Part shown: in pieces, positions 7,771 to 17,523 of the stretch
Layout of the letters: each line of letters starts with the position of its first letter
How positions within the stretch are numbered: position 1 is the first letter of the stretch
NCBI RefSeq assembly: GCF_016773205.1
Contig: NZ_JAETWB010000003.1
Location: 62,001 to 126,000, forward strand
Direction of reading: 5' to 3'
From: Belnapia arida
Lineage (GTDB): Bacteria; Pseudomonadota; Alphaproteobacteria; Acetobacterales; Acetobacteraceae
Length of the DNA: 64,000 nt
The notes under the pieces: model-generated
The model's input: the letters and a program-made list of their open reading frames with translations, nothing else
Told to the model about the DNA's origin: nothing
The model's database searches: none
Translations under genes and position numbers: made by a program

Positions 7771-9054
7771 TTAGTCACCGGCCGGGCCTGGCTGCGTGGT
7801 GCCGAACAGTCGCTCCGGCTTCGCCGCCGCCAGAGTGCAGAGCGCGAAAAGGCCCGCGCCGCCCAACGCCAGCAGCCAGGATGGGAAGAGGGCACCGAGA
7901 TGGCCGGAGACCGCCGAGCCCAGCACGCCGCCGCCGTTCAGCGCTGCCATTACGAGAGCGAATTGGGTCGCGGCGCCGCTGCCGCGGATGATCTGCATCA
8001 CGGTGGGCGCGAGCGAGACGAAGACGAGCGCCGGCACGACACTGGAGAGCGCCATGGCGCAGGCCTCGAGGGCGTAGCCACGCGGCCCGAGCAGCAGCAG
8101 CGCGGTTGCGACATAGGCCACGACGCAGCTGCCGAGCAGCAGGCTGAGCGCGTGCCGTGGCCCCACCCGGTCCAGCCAGAGGCCGATCGACAGCGCGCCG
8201 ACCGTGCCGCTGACCAGGGTCAGCCCGCCCTGGAGTTGCGAGAGCGAGGCGGCATCCCAGCGGCCCGTCGCCACGAGGTCGAGGCCGAAATGCACGCCGA
8301 AGGCGGAGGTGGCGAATTCCTCGACGACGCAGACCGCCAGGAGGGCGAGGATGTCCCGCCTGCGGCCGAACTCTGCGAGCTCCTTCAGCACGGCGAGGTA
8401 GGAGGCGGTGCCGCGCCCCTCCTGCCCGTGCCGCCCCAGGGAGAGCAGGGCATCGCCCCGGTCCTCGCGGACCAGGAGGGGGATCGCGGCGGCAAGCGCA
8501 CCGAGCAGCAGGAGCAGGTGCTCCGCGAGCGGCAGGCCATGGGCCGCGGCGAGCGCCGAGAAGGCGGCGGCGCCGAGCGCCGTACCGCCGACGAAGCCGG
8601 CCCGCGTCAGCGCCGTCGTCTCGCCCAGGCGGTCGGCCGGGACGCGGTCGATGATCATGGCATCGGCCGCGGTGTCGAGCAGCGACGCGCAGGCATTGTG
8701 CAGCAGCAGCAGGAGGCCGATGCGGCCCAGCGCGCCTGCGCCGTCACCGGCGAGGGGCAGGGCGGCGAGGCAGGTGAGGGCGCCCACGAGGCCGAGCACG
8801 ATCCAGGCCCGGCGGCGGCCCATGCGCGCATCGCCGAAGCGGTCGATGAGCGGGCCCCAGAGAGGTTGCAGGACCCAGGGCAGGCCGATGAGCGCCAGCA
8901 TCGCCCCGATGGCCTCGGGCGCCGCGCCGAGGCCTGCCAAGTGGTTCGGCAGCGCCGTCACTGCGAAGCCGGCAGCCAGCCCCTGGTAGCCGTAGAGGGC
9001 GAGGATGGTCAGCCGTCGCCAGCCGGGATGGGTGAACAGGGGCGGGCCCGTCAT
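7771..9054 (-). CDS. MFS transporter, AmpG/RhtX-like
   Basis: A 427-residue major facilitator protein with about twelve hydrophobic segments. It opens with LALYGYQGLAAGF in the first helix, like the AmpG/RhtX/acetyl-CoA transporter group, and has the loop motif DRFGDARMGRRRAWI between helices 2 and 3. It is encoded just upstream of the inositol-phosphate synthase operon on the same strand, 117 bp away, so it may be co-transcribed and export the product or import a precursor. RhtX-type members import siderophores, AmpG imports muropeptides; neither substrate is indicated here. Confidence 0.85.
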   Translation of the reverse strand: MTGPPLFTHPGWRRLTILALYGYQGLAAGFAVTALPNHLAGLGAAPEAIGAMLALIGLPWVLQPLWGPLIDRFGDARMGRRRAWIVLGLVGALTCLAALPLAGDGAGALGRIGLLLLLHNACASLLDTAADAMIIDRVPADRLGETTALTRAGFVGGTALGAAAFSALAAAHGLPLAEHLLLLLGALAAAIPLLVREDRGDALLSLGRHGQEGRGTASYLAVLKELAEFGRRRDILALLAVCVVEEFATSAFGVHFGLDLVATGRWDAASLSQLQGGLTLVSGTVGALSIGLWLDRVGPRHALSLLLGSCVVAYVATALLLLGPRGYALEACAMALSSVVPALVFVSLAPTVMQIIRGSGAATQFALVMAALNGGGVLGSAVSGHLGALFPSWLLALGGAGLFALCTLAAAKPERLFGTTQPGPAGD

Positions 9055-9152
9055 GCGCGTGGTCCTGATCGCATCCCCGGACCACCTCGCCGCCCTGTCA
9101 TCCTATCGGGGCAGATGGCGTGGGGCCGGGTGGCCTCAAGGGGAAGGGCGGG

Positions 9153-10397
9153 CTACCGGCCCTGGCGCATGCGCTCCAGCACAGGCAGGAGATGGGGCTT
9201 CAGCGCGGGCCAGTTCTCGCTCATCGGGAAATGGCCGAGGCCGGGCATGATCGTGAGCGTCGCGCCGGGGATGGCAGCGGCGGTGGCGCGGCTGTCCTCC
9301 GGGCGGCAGGAATAGTCGTATTCGCCGGTCAGCAGGGCGACGGGGCAGCGGCCGGTGTCGATGCGGGCGAGCTTCGGGCGGAGGTCGCCTTCCTCGGCGT
9401 AGAAATGCAGGTCGCCGCGGAAGATGCCGGGGCCGCCCTGGGCATAGTGCCAGAGCGTCTCCCATTTCTCGGCCTCGGGCGAGGCAGGGCCTACTAGGCC
9501 GGAGACCATGGCGGCGCAGGCCTCGCCGCCATGGATATGCGGATGGTGCAGCGCGTCCAGCTCGTAATAACGGCCGGTGAAGGCACTGCCCTGCAGGCCG
9601 ATGACGCCGCCAAGGGCATCCGGGTGCTCGGCCGCTAGGTCGAGCACGATGCGGCCACCGATGGAGCAGCCCATGACGACCGGCCGCTCCAGGCCGAGGG
9701 CGGCGGCGACCGTCATCACCAGGCCGGTATAGGCGGCGGTGGTCAGGCGGTAGTCCTCGCGCTCCCAGCCGGGGGGCGGGCTCGACTTGCCGTGGCGGGG
9801 CATGTCGAAGGCGGTGCAGCGGAAGCGGCTGGTGACGTCTGGGTCGTTGAGCAGGTCGCGCCACTGGCGGCCGTCGCTGCCGGCGGTGTGCAACAGCAAC
9901 AGGGGCAGGCCGGAGCCGGCCTCCTCGACATAGAGGCGGTGCGGGCGGCCGGCGATGTCGAGGCGCAGGTAGCGGCCGGTGATGGGCTCGACGGTGACGT
10001 CGCCGAAGGTGGGGGCCTCGGCGGCGGCGGGAGCGGGGTGGCCGGCCAGCAGGGGGAGCAGGCCCTTGAACCACAGCAGATGGGCGAAGAAGAGATCGGT
10101 GTCGCCCTCGACCATGAGCGCGCCCTGGCGGCGGAGCGCCAGCAGGTCGTGCCAGCCGGGCTGCGGCTCGGGTGCGGCGAAGCGGGCGAAGCCTTCCTCG
10201 GTGATGCGAAGCGCCAGCGTCGAGCGGGGCATCAGGAAGGGGCCGGGGCGGAGGGCGGCGAGGCGGCCGTCATGGAGGGAGAGCAGCCAGTTCGCCTCGC
10301 CGATGGCGAGCAGCAGGTCGGCGGTGAGGTGGCGGCCGTGGCGGGCGATGGCGGGTTCAGCCAAGCGGGATGCGAGGTCGTCGGGGATCTTTGGCAT
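9153..10397 (-). CDS. Alpha/beta hydrolase with N-terminal SCP2-like extension
   Basis: A 414-residue protein. Residues about 150-410 form an alpha/beta hydrolase with the nucleophile elbow GCSIGG (S245), an acid candidate in TGEYDYS, and a catalytic His in GLGHFPMSE near the end; the oxyanion region is HTAGSDGR. The first 120 residues are an extra alpha/beta module resembling a sterol-carrier-like domain (ITEEGFARFA, MVEGDTDLF). It follows the hydantoinase B gene by 24 bp on the same strand, so it is probably the third gene of that operon and may hydrolyse an ester or amide released by the ring-opening enzyme. Substrate unknown. Confidence 0.82.
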   Translation of the reverse strand: MPKIPDDLASRLAEPAIARHGRHLTADLLLAIGEANWLLSLHDGRLAALRPGPFLMPRSTLALRITEEGFARFAAPEPQPGWHDLLALRRQGALMVEGDTDLFFAHLLWFKGLLPLLAGHPAPAAAEAPTFGDVTVEPITGRYLRLDIAGRPHRLYVEEAGSGLPLLLLHTAGSDGRQWRDLLNDPDVTSRFRCTAFDMPRHGKSSPPPGWEREDYRLTTAAYTGLVMTVAAALGLERPVVMGCSIGGRIVLDLAAEHPDALGGVIGLQGSAFTGRYYELDALHHPHIHGGEACAAMVSGLVGPASPEAEKWETLWHYAQGGPGIFRGDLHFYAEEGDLRPKLARIDTGRCPVALLTGEYDYSCRPEDSRATAAAIPGATLTIMPGLGHFPMSENWPALKPHLLPVLERMRQGR

Positions 10398-10421
10398 TCT
10401 TGGCGTCCTCCCTTGGATCGG

Positions 10422-12005
10422 TCAGTCCAGCGGCCCGTAGCCGCCGCCGCCGCTGGTCTGGAGGATGACGCGGTCGCCCTCGCGCACCAAGAGGTTGGCC
10501 TTGCCGCGCAGCTCCTCCGTCTCCTTGCCGCCGGGACGGCGGAGGAGGCAGCGGAAGGGGGCGCCGGGAGTGCCGCCGGCGAGGCCCCAGGGCGGGATGA
10601 CGCGGCGCTCGAACATCGTCGTCAGCGACATCTCGGGGGCGAGGACGTGGTACTCGCGCTCGGTCCCGGCGCCGCCGGCGTGACGGCCGGTGCCGCCGGA
10701 GCCGGGCAGGAGCGCGTGGCGCTCGATGCGGATTGGGAATTCCGCCTCGATGATCTCGGCCGGGGTGTTGTTGGTGTTGGTGAGGTGGACGCGCGTGGCG
10801 GCGGAGCCGGGGCGGTCGTGGCGGGCGCCCTCGCCGCCGCCATGGGGCTCGTAGAGCGTCTTCCAGGCGCCGTCGCGGCCGGCGCCGCCGAAAATCAGCA
10901 GGCCGGCGGTGGTGGAACCGCCGGCGGAGAGGCGCTCGGGGATGACGTCGGCGAAGGCGCGGAAGATGGCGTCGACCAGGCGCTGCGAGGTCTCGTGGTT
11001 GCCGCCGACCAGCGGTTTCTCCTTGGGTGGGTCGAGCAGGGAGCCGGGGCGGGTGATGACGGTCAGCGGGCGGTAGCAGCCGCCGTTGGGCTGAATCTCG
11101 GGCCCGGCAATGGCTTTCATCGCGTAGTAGACGGCGGCCGCGGTGACGTAGGGGGTGGTGTTGAGAGGGCCGGCGAGGGCGTCGTCGGTCGCCGAGAAGT
11201 CGAACTCGGCCGTCTCGCCGCTGATGGCGATCCGGACGCGGAGGGCGGCGGGGGCGCCGCCGGGTCCGTCGTCGTCGAGGAAGTCTTCGCCCTCGAAGAC
11301 GCCCTGGGGGAGGGAGGCGATGGCGGCGCGCATGGCGGCCTCGGAGCGGTCGTGCAGCGCGGCCATGGCCTGCTCTACCACCGTCGCGCCATGGGTGGCG
11401 CAGAGGTCGAGCAGGCGGCGCTCGGCCGTCGCGGTCGCGGCGAGCTGGGCGAGCATGTCGCCCTCGCGCTCGGCCGGGCCGCGGACATTGTTGAGGATGA
11501 CGGCGATCTTCTCCTCGTCGGGGCCGTCGGCGGTGAAGAGGCGGAGGGGTGGGAGGCGCAGCCCTTCCTGCACCGCCTCGGTCGCCGAGGCGACGTAGGA
11601 GCCGGGCCAGGCGCCGCCGATATCGGCCCAATGGGCGAGGCTGACGGCGAAGCCGAGCAGGCGGCCCTCGGCGAAGATGGGGCGGATAGCCTTCACGTCC
11701 GGCAGGTGGTTGCCGCCGAGCTCGGGCAGGTTGGTGAACCAGACATCGCCGGGGCGGAGGCGCTCGGCGGGGACGCGCCGGAGGAAGGCGCCGACGGTGA
11801 AGCTCATCACCCCGAGATGGACGGGGATGTCGCGGCCTTGCGCCACGAGCTGGCCGGTGGCGTCGGTCAGGGCGGAGGAGAGGTCGCCGGCCTCGCGCAG
11901 CAGCGGCGAGCGGGCCGAGCGCATGACGACGAAGGACATCTCCTCGGCGATGCCGGTGAGGGCGTGTCGGAGGACTTCCAGGCGGAAGGGGTCGGGCGTG
12001 CTCAT
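10422..12005 (-). CDS. hyuB: Hydantoinase B/5-oxoprolinase-family subunit
   Basis: A 527-residue HyuB-type protein, the partner of the ATP-grasp-unrelated HyuA subunit in ATP-dependent hydrolysis of cyclic amides (hydantoins, 5-oxoproline, or carboxylation of acetone/acetophenone in related enzymes). Family hallmarks are the N-terminal EVLRHALTGIAEEM, the QGRDIPVHLGVM segment, PNGGCYRPLTVITRPGSLL and the glycine-rich end QTSGGGGYGPLD. It starts with an ATG overlapping the hyuA stop by 4 bp, so both subunits are made together. The specific ring substrate cannot be read from sequence. Confidence 0.93.
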   Translation of the reverse strand: MSTPDPFRLEVLRHALTGIAEEMSFVVMRSARSPLLREAGDLSSALTDATGQLVAQGRDIPVHLGVMSFTVGAFLRRVPAERLRPGDVWFTNLPELGGNHLPDVKAIRPIFAEGRLLGFAVSLAHWADIGGAWPGSYVASATEAVQEGLRLPPLRLFTADGPDEEKIAVILNNVRGPAEREGDMLAQLAATATAERRLLDLCATHGATVVEQAMAALHDRSEAAMRAAIASLPQGVFEGEDFLDDDGPGGAPAALRVRIAISGETAEFDFSATDDALAGPLNTTPYVTAAAVYYAMKAIAGPEIQPNGGCYRPLTVITRPGSLLDPPKEKPLVGGNHETSQRLVDAIFRAFADVIPERLSAGGSTTAGLLIFGGAGRDGAWKTLYEPHGGGEGARHDRPGSAATRVHLTNTNNTPAEIIEAEFPIRIERHALLPGSGGTGRHAGGAGTEREYHVLAPEMSLTTMFERRVIPPWGLAGGTPGAPFRCLLRRPGGKETEELRGKANLLVREGDRVILQTSGGGGYGPLD

Positions 12006-13996
12006 GCGTCCTCCCGGGTCAGCAGGATGTGGCCGCCGGGTTGGGCGGCGGCGGACCAGCCAGGCGGGACGAGGATGGTGGACCAGTCGTCCTCGATGAT
12101 GGCGGGGCCCGTGAGGCGGTGGGGCGGGGCGAGGCCGCTGCGCTCGTAGCGGGGGGTGGGGAGCGGCGCCTCCGGAGTGAACCAGCAGGGGTCGGTGGCG
12201 AAGGGCGCAGGCGCGGCGCCGGCCGGGGCGGGCGGGGCGAGGTCGAGGGCGCGGGGGGCCGAGAGGCGGAGGCGGAGGCCGAGCATCTCCCAGGCCTCGC
12301 CGGAGGCGAAGCCGAAGAGCGCGCGGTGGCGGGCCTCGAAGGCAGCGCCGAGCGCGGGGCCGTCGGCGGGGCCCGAAAGGGGGACATCGACCGCGTAGGA
12401 CTGGCCGCGGTAGCGGATGAGGCCGGTCTCCTCGGCGGCGATGGAATCGCGGGCGACGCCCTGGGCGAGGAGGGGGGCGGCAAGCTCCTCCATCAGCGCG
12501 GCGCGGGCGGCGGCGAGGCGGGGGACGTCGAACGCCTCGCCGGGGAGGCGGAGGGTGCGCTGGCGGGTGTAGCTCATCTCGGCGGCGACGCAGCCGAGGG
12601 CGGAGAAGGCGGAGGAGGCGTGCGGCACCAGCACGCGGGTGACGCCGTAGGTGGCGGCGAGGCCGGCTGCATGCATCGGGCCCATGCCGCCGAAGGCGAG
12701 CAGCGTGGCGCCGCGGCCGTCGACGCCGCGCTCGACGGTGATCTTGTTCAGCGCGCGGGCCATGGTGGCGTCGGCGACGCGGAGGACGCCGAGGGCGAGT
12801 TCCACGACGGGGAGGCCGAGCTGCTCCGCGAGCGGGGCGAAGGCGGCGGTGGCGCGCCCGACATCGAGGGTGATGGTGCCGCCGAGGCGGCGGCGGGGAT
12901 TCAGATAGCCGAGGATGGCGTTGGCGTCGCAGACGGTGGGGGCGGTGCCGCCGCGGCCGTAGCAGGCGGGGCCAGGTTCGGCGCCGGCGCTGTGCGGGCC
13001 GACCGAGAGGCCGCCGGGGCCGTGGCGGACGATGGAGCCGCCGCCGGCGCCGATCGACTCGATGGCGACCATGGGCTGGCGCAGCGGCTGGTCGGCGAGG
13101 CGGGCATCGACGGTGATCTCGGCGCGGCCGTCGAGGATCAGCGCGACGTCGGTGGTGGTGCCGCCCATGTCGAAGGAGAGCAAGGCGGGCTCGCCGGTCT
13201 CGCGCGCCGCGGCGGCGGCGGCGGCGACGCCGGCGGCGGGACCGGAGAGGGCCATCAGCAGCGGGCGCTCGGCCGCCGCCTCGGGCGAGGCCATGCCGCC
13301 GGCGGAGTGCATGACGTGAAGGCGGGCCTCGGCGGGGAGTTCGGCGCGGAGGCGGGCAAGGTATTCGGCGGCCAGCGGCATGACGGCGGCGTTCAGCACC
13401 GTCGCCACGCAGCGTTCGTATTCGCGCGCCTCCGGGTTCACCTGATGGGAGAGGGAGAGATAGGGGACGTGGCCGCGGAGGCGCTCGGCGAGGGCCAGCT
13501 CATGCTCGGGGTTGGCGTAGCTGTGCAGCAGCATCACCGCGATGGAGCGGGCGCCGGTGGCGAGTGCGGCGTCGATGGTGGCGTCGAGGTCGGCGAGCGG
13601 GCGGAGGGTGGTGCCGTCATGCGCCATGCGCTCGGTGACGGGGATGCGGCGGGTGGCGGGGATGAGCGGGGCGGGCTTCGGCGGGACGTCGAGGCGGTAG
13701 AGGTCGCGGCGGCTCTGGCGGCCGATCTCGATGATGTCCTCGAAGCCTGCGGTCGCCAGCAGGGTGACGGGCTCCAGCTTGTTCTCGACGATGGCGTTGG
13801 TGACGCGGGTGGTGCCGTGGACCAGGTCGGCGATCTCGCCGGGGGCGACGCCGATGGCCTCAAGCGCGGCGAAGATGCTGCCGACCGGGTCGGCGGGGCG
13901 GGAGGGGACCTTGGCGGTGCGGAACTCCGCGCCCTGCGCCGCGACGATGTCGGTGAAGGTGCCGCCGATATCGATGCCGACCTGCCAGCCCGTCAT
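12002..13996 (-). CDS. hyuA: Hydantoinase A/5-oxoprolinase-family subunit
   Basis: A 664-residue subunit with the actin/hsp70-type phosphate-binding start VGIDIGGTFTDIV, the FDMGGTTTDVALI second phosphate loop, and FGGMGPMHA in the C-terminal half. It binds ATP and with HyuB opens a cyclic amide. I chose the ATG at 13996 because AAGGGCGAC precedes it at normal spacing; an in-frame ATG at 14026 would add ten residues without family similarity. It is the first gene of a three-gene minus-strand operon and diverges from the SDR gene at 14091, leaving about 94 bp for both promoters. Confidence 0.93.
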   Translation of the reverse strand: MTGWQVGIDIGGTFTDIVAAQGAEFRTAKVPSRPADPVGSIFAALEAIGVAPGEIADLVHGTTRVTNAIVENKLEPVTLLATAGFEDIIEIGRQSRRDLYRLDVPPKPAPLIPATRRIPVTERMAHDGTTLRPLADLDATIDAALATGARSIAVMLLHSYANPEHELALAERLRGHVPYLSLSHQVNPEAREYERCVATVLNAAVMPLAAEYLARLRAELPAEARLHVMHSAGGMASPEAAAERPLLMALSGPAAGVAAAAAAARETGEPALLSFDMGGTTTDVALILDGRAEITVDARLADQPLRQPMVAIESIGAGGGSIVRHGPGGLSVGPHSAGAEPGPACYGRGGTAPTVCDANAILGYLNPRRRLGGTITLDVGRATAAFAPLAEQLGLPVVELALGVLRVADATMARALNKITVERGVDGRGATLLAFGGMGPMHAAGLAATYGVTRVLVPHASSAFSALGCVAAEMSYTRQRTLRLPGEAFDVPRLAAARAALMEELAAPLLAQGVARDSIAAEETGLIRYRGQSYAVDVPLSGPADGPALGAAFEARHRALFGFASGEAWEMLGLRLRLSAPRALDLAPPAPAGAAPAPFATDPCWFTPEAPLPTPRYERSGLAPPHRLTGPAIIEDDWSTILVPPGWSAAAQPGGHILLTREDA

Positions 13997-14090
13997 GCGT
14001 CGCCCTTGCCTCGTTGTGCGGTGCATCCTGACGGCGGCGTTGCGGGATGGCTAGCCCTGGGCGAAGCTCCCGCGACGGCGGAGGCAGGCG

Positions 14091-14852
14091 ATGCGGCTCA
14101 GGGACAAGGTTGCGGTCATCACGGGCGGCGGCTCCGGCCTCGGGCGGGCGACTGCCGTGCTCTTCGCGCGCGAGGGGGCGCGGATCGCCGTCATCGACCG
14201 CGATGCCGAGGGTGCGGCGGAGAGCGTGCGGCTGGTGGAGGCAGCGGGGGGCGAGGCGATGGCGCTCGCCTCCGATGTCGGCGAGCCGGGCAGCGCGGAC
14301 CGTGATGCGGCGGCGGTGCTCGGTCGCTTCGGGCGGATTGACGTGCTGTGCTGCTTCGCCGGCTACTCCTGCGGCGGGACGGTGCTGACCACCGACCCGG
14401 CGGATTGGGATGCGGTGTTCCGCGCCAATGTCGGCGGGACCTGGCTCTGGGCGCGGGCGGTGATCCCGGCGATGCAGCGGCAGGGCGGGGGTGCGATCGT
14501 CACCACGGCGTCACAGCTCGCCTTGGCCGGCGGGCGGGGGAACACGGCCTATATCGCGGCGAAGGGGGCAATCCTCTCGCTGACGCGCACCATGGCGCTC
14601 GACTTTGTCGGCGACGGCATTCGGGTGAATGCGCTGGTGCCGGGGGCGATCGACACGCCGCTGCTGCGGCGGAGCTTCGCCCGCCACCAAGAGCCGGAGC
14701 CGGTGATGGCGGCCTCGCGCGCGCGGCATGCGATGGGGCGGTTCGGCCGGGCGGAGGAGGTGGCGGAGGCTGCCTTGTTCCTGGCCAGCGATGCCGCGGC
14801 TTTCACCACCGGAACATCCCTGGCCGTCGATGGCGGGTGGCTGGCCGCCTGA
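14091..14852 (+). CDS. SDR-family oxidoreductase
   Basis: A 253-residue classical short-chain dehydrogenase/reductase. The cofactor loop TGGGSGLG is at residues 11-18, the catalytic residues are S141, Y154 and K158 (TAYIAAK), and N113 sits in FRANVGG. The usual NNAG motif is replaced by CFAG (88-91), a modest oddity. D36 after strand 2 suggests NAD(H). It diverges from hyuA and leads a plus-strand run with a dipeptide-type ABC transporter starting 53 bp downstream. Probable role: oxidation of a hydroxylated catabolic intermediate; substrate unknown. Confidence 0.88.
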   Translation: MRLRDKVAVITGGGSGLGRATAVLFAREGARIAVIDRDAEGAAESVRLVEAAGGEAMALASDVGEPGSADRDAAAVLGRFGRIDVLCCFAGYSCGGTVLTTDPADWDAVFRANVGGTWLWARAVIPAMQRQGGGAIVTTASQLALAGGRGNTAYIAAKGAILSLTRTMALDFVGDGIRVNALVPGAIDTPLLRRSFARHQEPEPVMAASRARHAMGRFGRAEEVAEAALFLASDAAAFTTGTSLAVDGGWLAA

Positions 14853-14905
14853 GGGGTGGCTGGTACGCGGATTGCTGGGGCATGCAGGATTGCAGGAGGG
14901 TTGGC

Positions 14906-16501
14906 ATGAGGATCGGGCGTCGGGAAATACTGGCAGGCGCGGCGGCGATGGCGGTGCCGGGCGGCCCGGCGCTGGCGCAGAGCCGGGCGGAGACGCTCAG
15001 GCAGGTGACGGGCAACACCGTCAACACGCTCGACCCGACCATGCCGGGCTCGACCCGCGAGGCCTTCGGCATCAGCGTCAATGTCTATGACCGGCTGGTG
15101 GGGTTCGGGCGGAAGCAGATGGGGGCGGGTTGGGTCTTCGATCCGGATGTCATCCGCGGCGAGCTGGCCGAGCGGGTCGAGACCAGCGCGGATGGGACGA
15201 CCTTCACCTTCCACCTGAAGCGCGACGCCAAATTCCACGATGGGACGCCGGTGACTGCGGAGGACGTGAAGTGGTCCTTCGACCGGCATGTGACAGCGCG
15301 CTCGCTGGCAGCGGTGCAGATCCAGACCGGGTCCTGGACCAAGGCCGAGCAGTTCCGCGTCGTCGATGCGCATACCTTCGAGGCGAAGGTGGAGCGGCCG
15401 GACCGGCTGGCGCTGCCCAATCTCTGCACGCTCTACTGCATGATTATCAACAGCAAGGTCGCAAAATCCCACGCGACCTCGGATGATCCCTGGGCGCAGG
15501 CGTGGCTGAAGGACAATGCGGCGGGGTCGGGCGCCTATCGCATCGAGAGCTTCAAGCCAGGCGAGCAGGTGATCCTGCGGCGCAACGACGACTGGAAGGG
15601 CGGGCCGTTGCCCTTCTTCCGGCGGATCATCAACCAGACGATCCCGGAGGCGGCGACCAGGGCCAACCTGATCGAGCGGGGGGATGCGGACCTCTCCATC
15701 GACCTGCAGGCGAGCGACGTGCCGAGCCTGGCGCAGCGGCCACGGGTGAAGGTGGTGTCCACGCCGCAATTCAATGCCTTCACCATGGTCGCCTTCAACA
15801 CGCGGATGGCCCCCTTCGACAACGTCAAGCTGCGGCAGGCGGTGGCGGCGGCGCTGCCCTACCAGGACATCTTCAAGGCGGCGCTGTTCGAGCGTGGGGC
15901 GGCGCTGTTCGGCGGCGACTGGAGCGAGACGCCGCCAACGGCGCGCTTCCCCCAGCCGATGCCGATGAAGACGAATCTCGAGCGCGCGAAGGCGTTGATG
16001 GCGGAGGCGGGGTATCCGAACGGGTTGGATACCACCTTTTCCTTCAATGTCGGCTCGGCGGCGACGAGTGAGCCGATGGCGGCGCTGGTGAAGGAGGCGC
16101 TGGCGCGCATCGGCATCCGCGTCGAGATCCAGAAGCTGCCGGATGCGCAGATCTCGACGCTGGTGACGGAGAAGAAGCTGCCCTTCCTCACCGAGACCTC
16201 GATCGCCTGGCTGCCCTCGACCGACTACTTCTTCCGCAACTTCTTCACCGGCGAGCAGCGCTGGAACTACAGCAGCTGGAACAATGCGGAGATCGCCGAT
16301 CTCACCGCCAAGGCACGGTTCGAGCGTGACCCGGCGGAGTACGAGAAGCTCTGCAAGCGGATGATTGCGGTGCTGGCCGAGGAGGTTCCGCTGATCCTGC
16401 TCTGGCAGCCGAACCAGGATGCGGTGATGACCCAGGCGATCGATGGCTACACCTATCAATACCACCGGCAGGTGGATTACCGCGACCTGCGGCGGGTTTG
16501 A
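14906..16501 (+). CDS. ABC transporter substrate-binding protein, family 5 (dipeptide/oligopeptide type)
   Basis: A 531-residue periplasmic binding protein. The N-terminus MRIGRREILAGAAAMAVPG then PALAQ is a Tat-like export signal with cleavage after ALAQ. The family pattern is clear: NTLDPT, FHLKRDAKFHDGTPVTAEDVKWSFD-type segment near residues 105-130, and the C-terminal IPLILLWQPNQDA-like end. A GGAGGG ribosome site lies 7 bp before the ATG. Its stop overlaps the permease start by 1 bp (TGATG), making a binding protein, permease, permease, ATPase operon. Family members bind peptides, nickel, opines or glutathione; the neighbouring hyu genes suggest a cyclic amide or peptide-like ligand. Confidence 0.92.
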   Translation: MRIGRREILAGAAAMAVPGGPALAQSRAETLRQVTGNTVNTLDPTMPGSTREAFGISVNVYDRLVGFGRKQMGAGWVFDPDVIRGELAERVETSADGTTFTFHLKRDAKFHDGTPVTAEDVKWSFDRHVTARSLAAVQIQTGSWTKAEQFRVVDAHTFEAKVERPDRLALPNLCTLYCMIINSKVAKSHATSDDPWAQAWLKDNAAGSGAYRIESFKPGEQVILRRNDDWKGGPLPFFRRIINQTIPEAATRANLIERGDADLSIDLQASDVPSLAQRPRVKVVSTPQFNAFTMVAFNTRMAPFDNVKLRQAVAAALPYQDIFKAALFERGAALFGGDWSETPPTARFPQPMPMKTNLERAKALMAEAGYPNGLDTTFSFNVGSAATSEPMAALVKEALARIGIRVEIQKLPDAQISTLVTEKKLPFLTETSIAWLPSTDYFFRNFFTGEQRWNYSSWNNAEIADLTAKARFERDPAEYEKLCKRMIAVLAEEVPLILLWQPNQDAVMTQAIDGYTYQYHRQVDYRDLRRV

Positions 16502-17523
16502 TGCGCGGCGTCGCGGGGCGGGCGGGGCGGCGGTTCGTCTCCTCGCTGCCGGCGTTGTTCGGCGTGCTGGTCTTCACCTTCCTGCTGATGCGGGTGCTGC
16601 CGGGCGATCCGGCGATATTCTTTGCCTCGGGGCCGAATGCGGGGCAGGCGGAGATCGAGGACATCCGGCGGCGGATGGGGCTCGACAAGCCGGTGCCGGA
16701 GCAGCTTCTGCTCTATCTGCGCGATGTGGCGACGGGGAATCTCGGGCGGTCGATGACGACGGGGCAGCCGGTGCTCAACGACCTGCGCAACCGGCTGCCG
16801 GCCTCGCTGGAGCTGACCTTCTGCGCCTTGCTGATCGCGCTGGTGCTGGCGGTGCCGCTTGGCATCCTGGCCGCGCTCAGGCCGGGGTCGGCGGTGGACC
16901 ATGGGGTACGGCTGATCTGCACGCTCGGGGTCTGTGTGCCGACCTTCGTCTCGGGGCTGCTGCTGATCTATGTGCTCTACTACCTGCTCGGCATCGCGCC
17001 GGACCCGACGGGGCGGATCGACATCTTCGCCGCGCAACCACCGGAGGTGACGGGGTTCCTGCTGGTGGATGCGGCGCTCGCCGGGGAGTGGGAGGCGTGG
17101 TGGGCGGCGGCGAGCCAGCTCGTGCTGCCGGCCTGCACCATGGCGCTCTTCGTGCTGGCGCCCCTGGCGCGGATGACGCGGGCCTCCATGCTTGCGGTGC
17201 TGACGAGCGACTTCATCCGCACGGGGGAGGCGCTGGGGCTGTCGCGGCGGCGGGTGATCCTCGTCTATGCGCTGCGCAATGCGCTGCTGCCGGTGATCAC
17301 CATCATGGGGATCGTCTTCTCGACCATGCTGGGCGCGAACGTGCTGGTGGAGAAGGTGTTTTCCTGGCCGGGCGTCGCTTCCTATGCGCTGGATGCGCTG
17401 CTCTCCTCCGACTATGCGCCGGTGCAGGGCTTCGTGCTGTTGATGGCCTCCATCTTCGTGCTGGTAAACCTGGTGGTCGATCTGCTCTACGGCATTGCCG
17501 ATCCACGGGTGTCGATCGGATGA
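16501..17523 (+). CDS. ABC transporter permease, DppB type
   Basis: A 340-residue inner-membrane permease with about six membrane segments. The N-terminal VFTFLLMRVLPGDPA is the hallmark of DppB/OppB proteins, and the coupling EAA-like loop is GEALGLSRRRVILVYALRNA near residues 240-260. Starts at the ATG overlapping the binding-protein stop; a TTG one codon earlier gives the same frame. Forms the channel with the next gene. Confidence 0.93.
   Translation: MRGVAGRAGRRFVSSLPALFGVLVFTFLLMRVLPGDPAIFFASGPNAGQAEIEDIRRRMGLDKPVPEQLLLYLRDVATGNLGRSMTTGQPVLNDLRNRLPASLELTFCALLIALVLAVPLGILAALRPGSAVDHGVRLICTLGVCVPTFVSGLLLIYVLYYLLGIAPDPTGRIDIFAAQPPEVTGFLLVDAALAGEWEAWWAAASQLVLPACTMALFVLAPLARMTRASMLAVLTSDFIRTGEALGLSRRRVILVYALRNALLPVITIMGIVFSTMLGANVLVEKVFSWPGVASYALDALLSSDYAPVQGFVLLMASIFVLVNLVVDLLYGIADPRVSIG

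Noticed and set aside
12029-14305. Long open frame on the plus strand opposite hyuA/hyuB
   Set aside because: It is antisense to genes with unmistakable family motifs and has Gly/Ala/Glu-rich composition typical of frames opposite GC-rich coding DNA.
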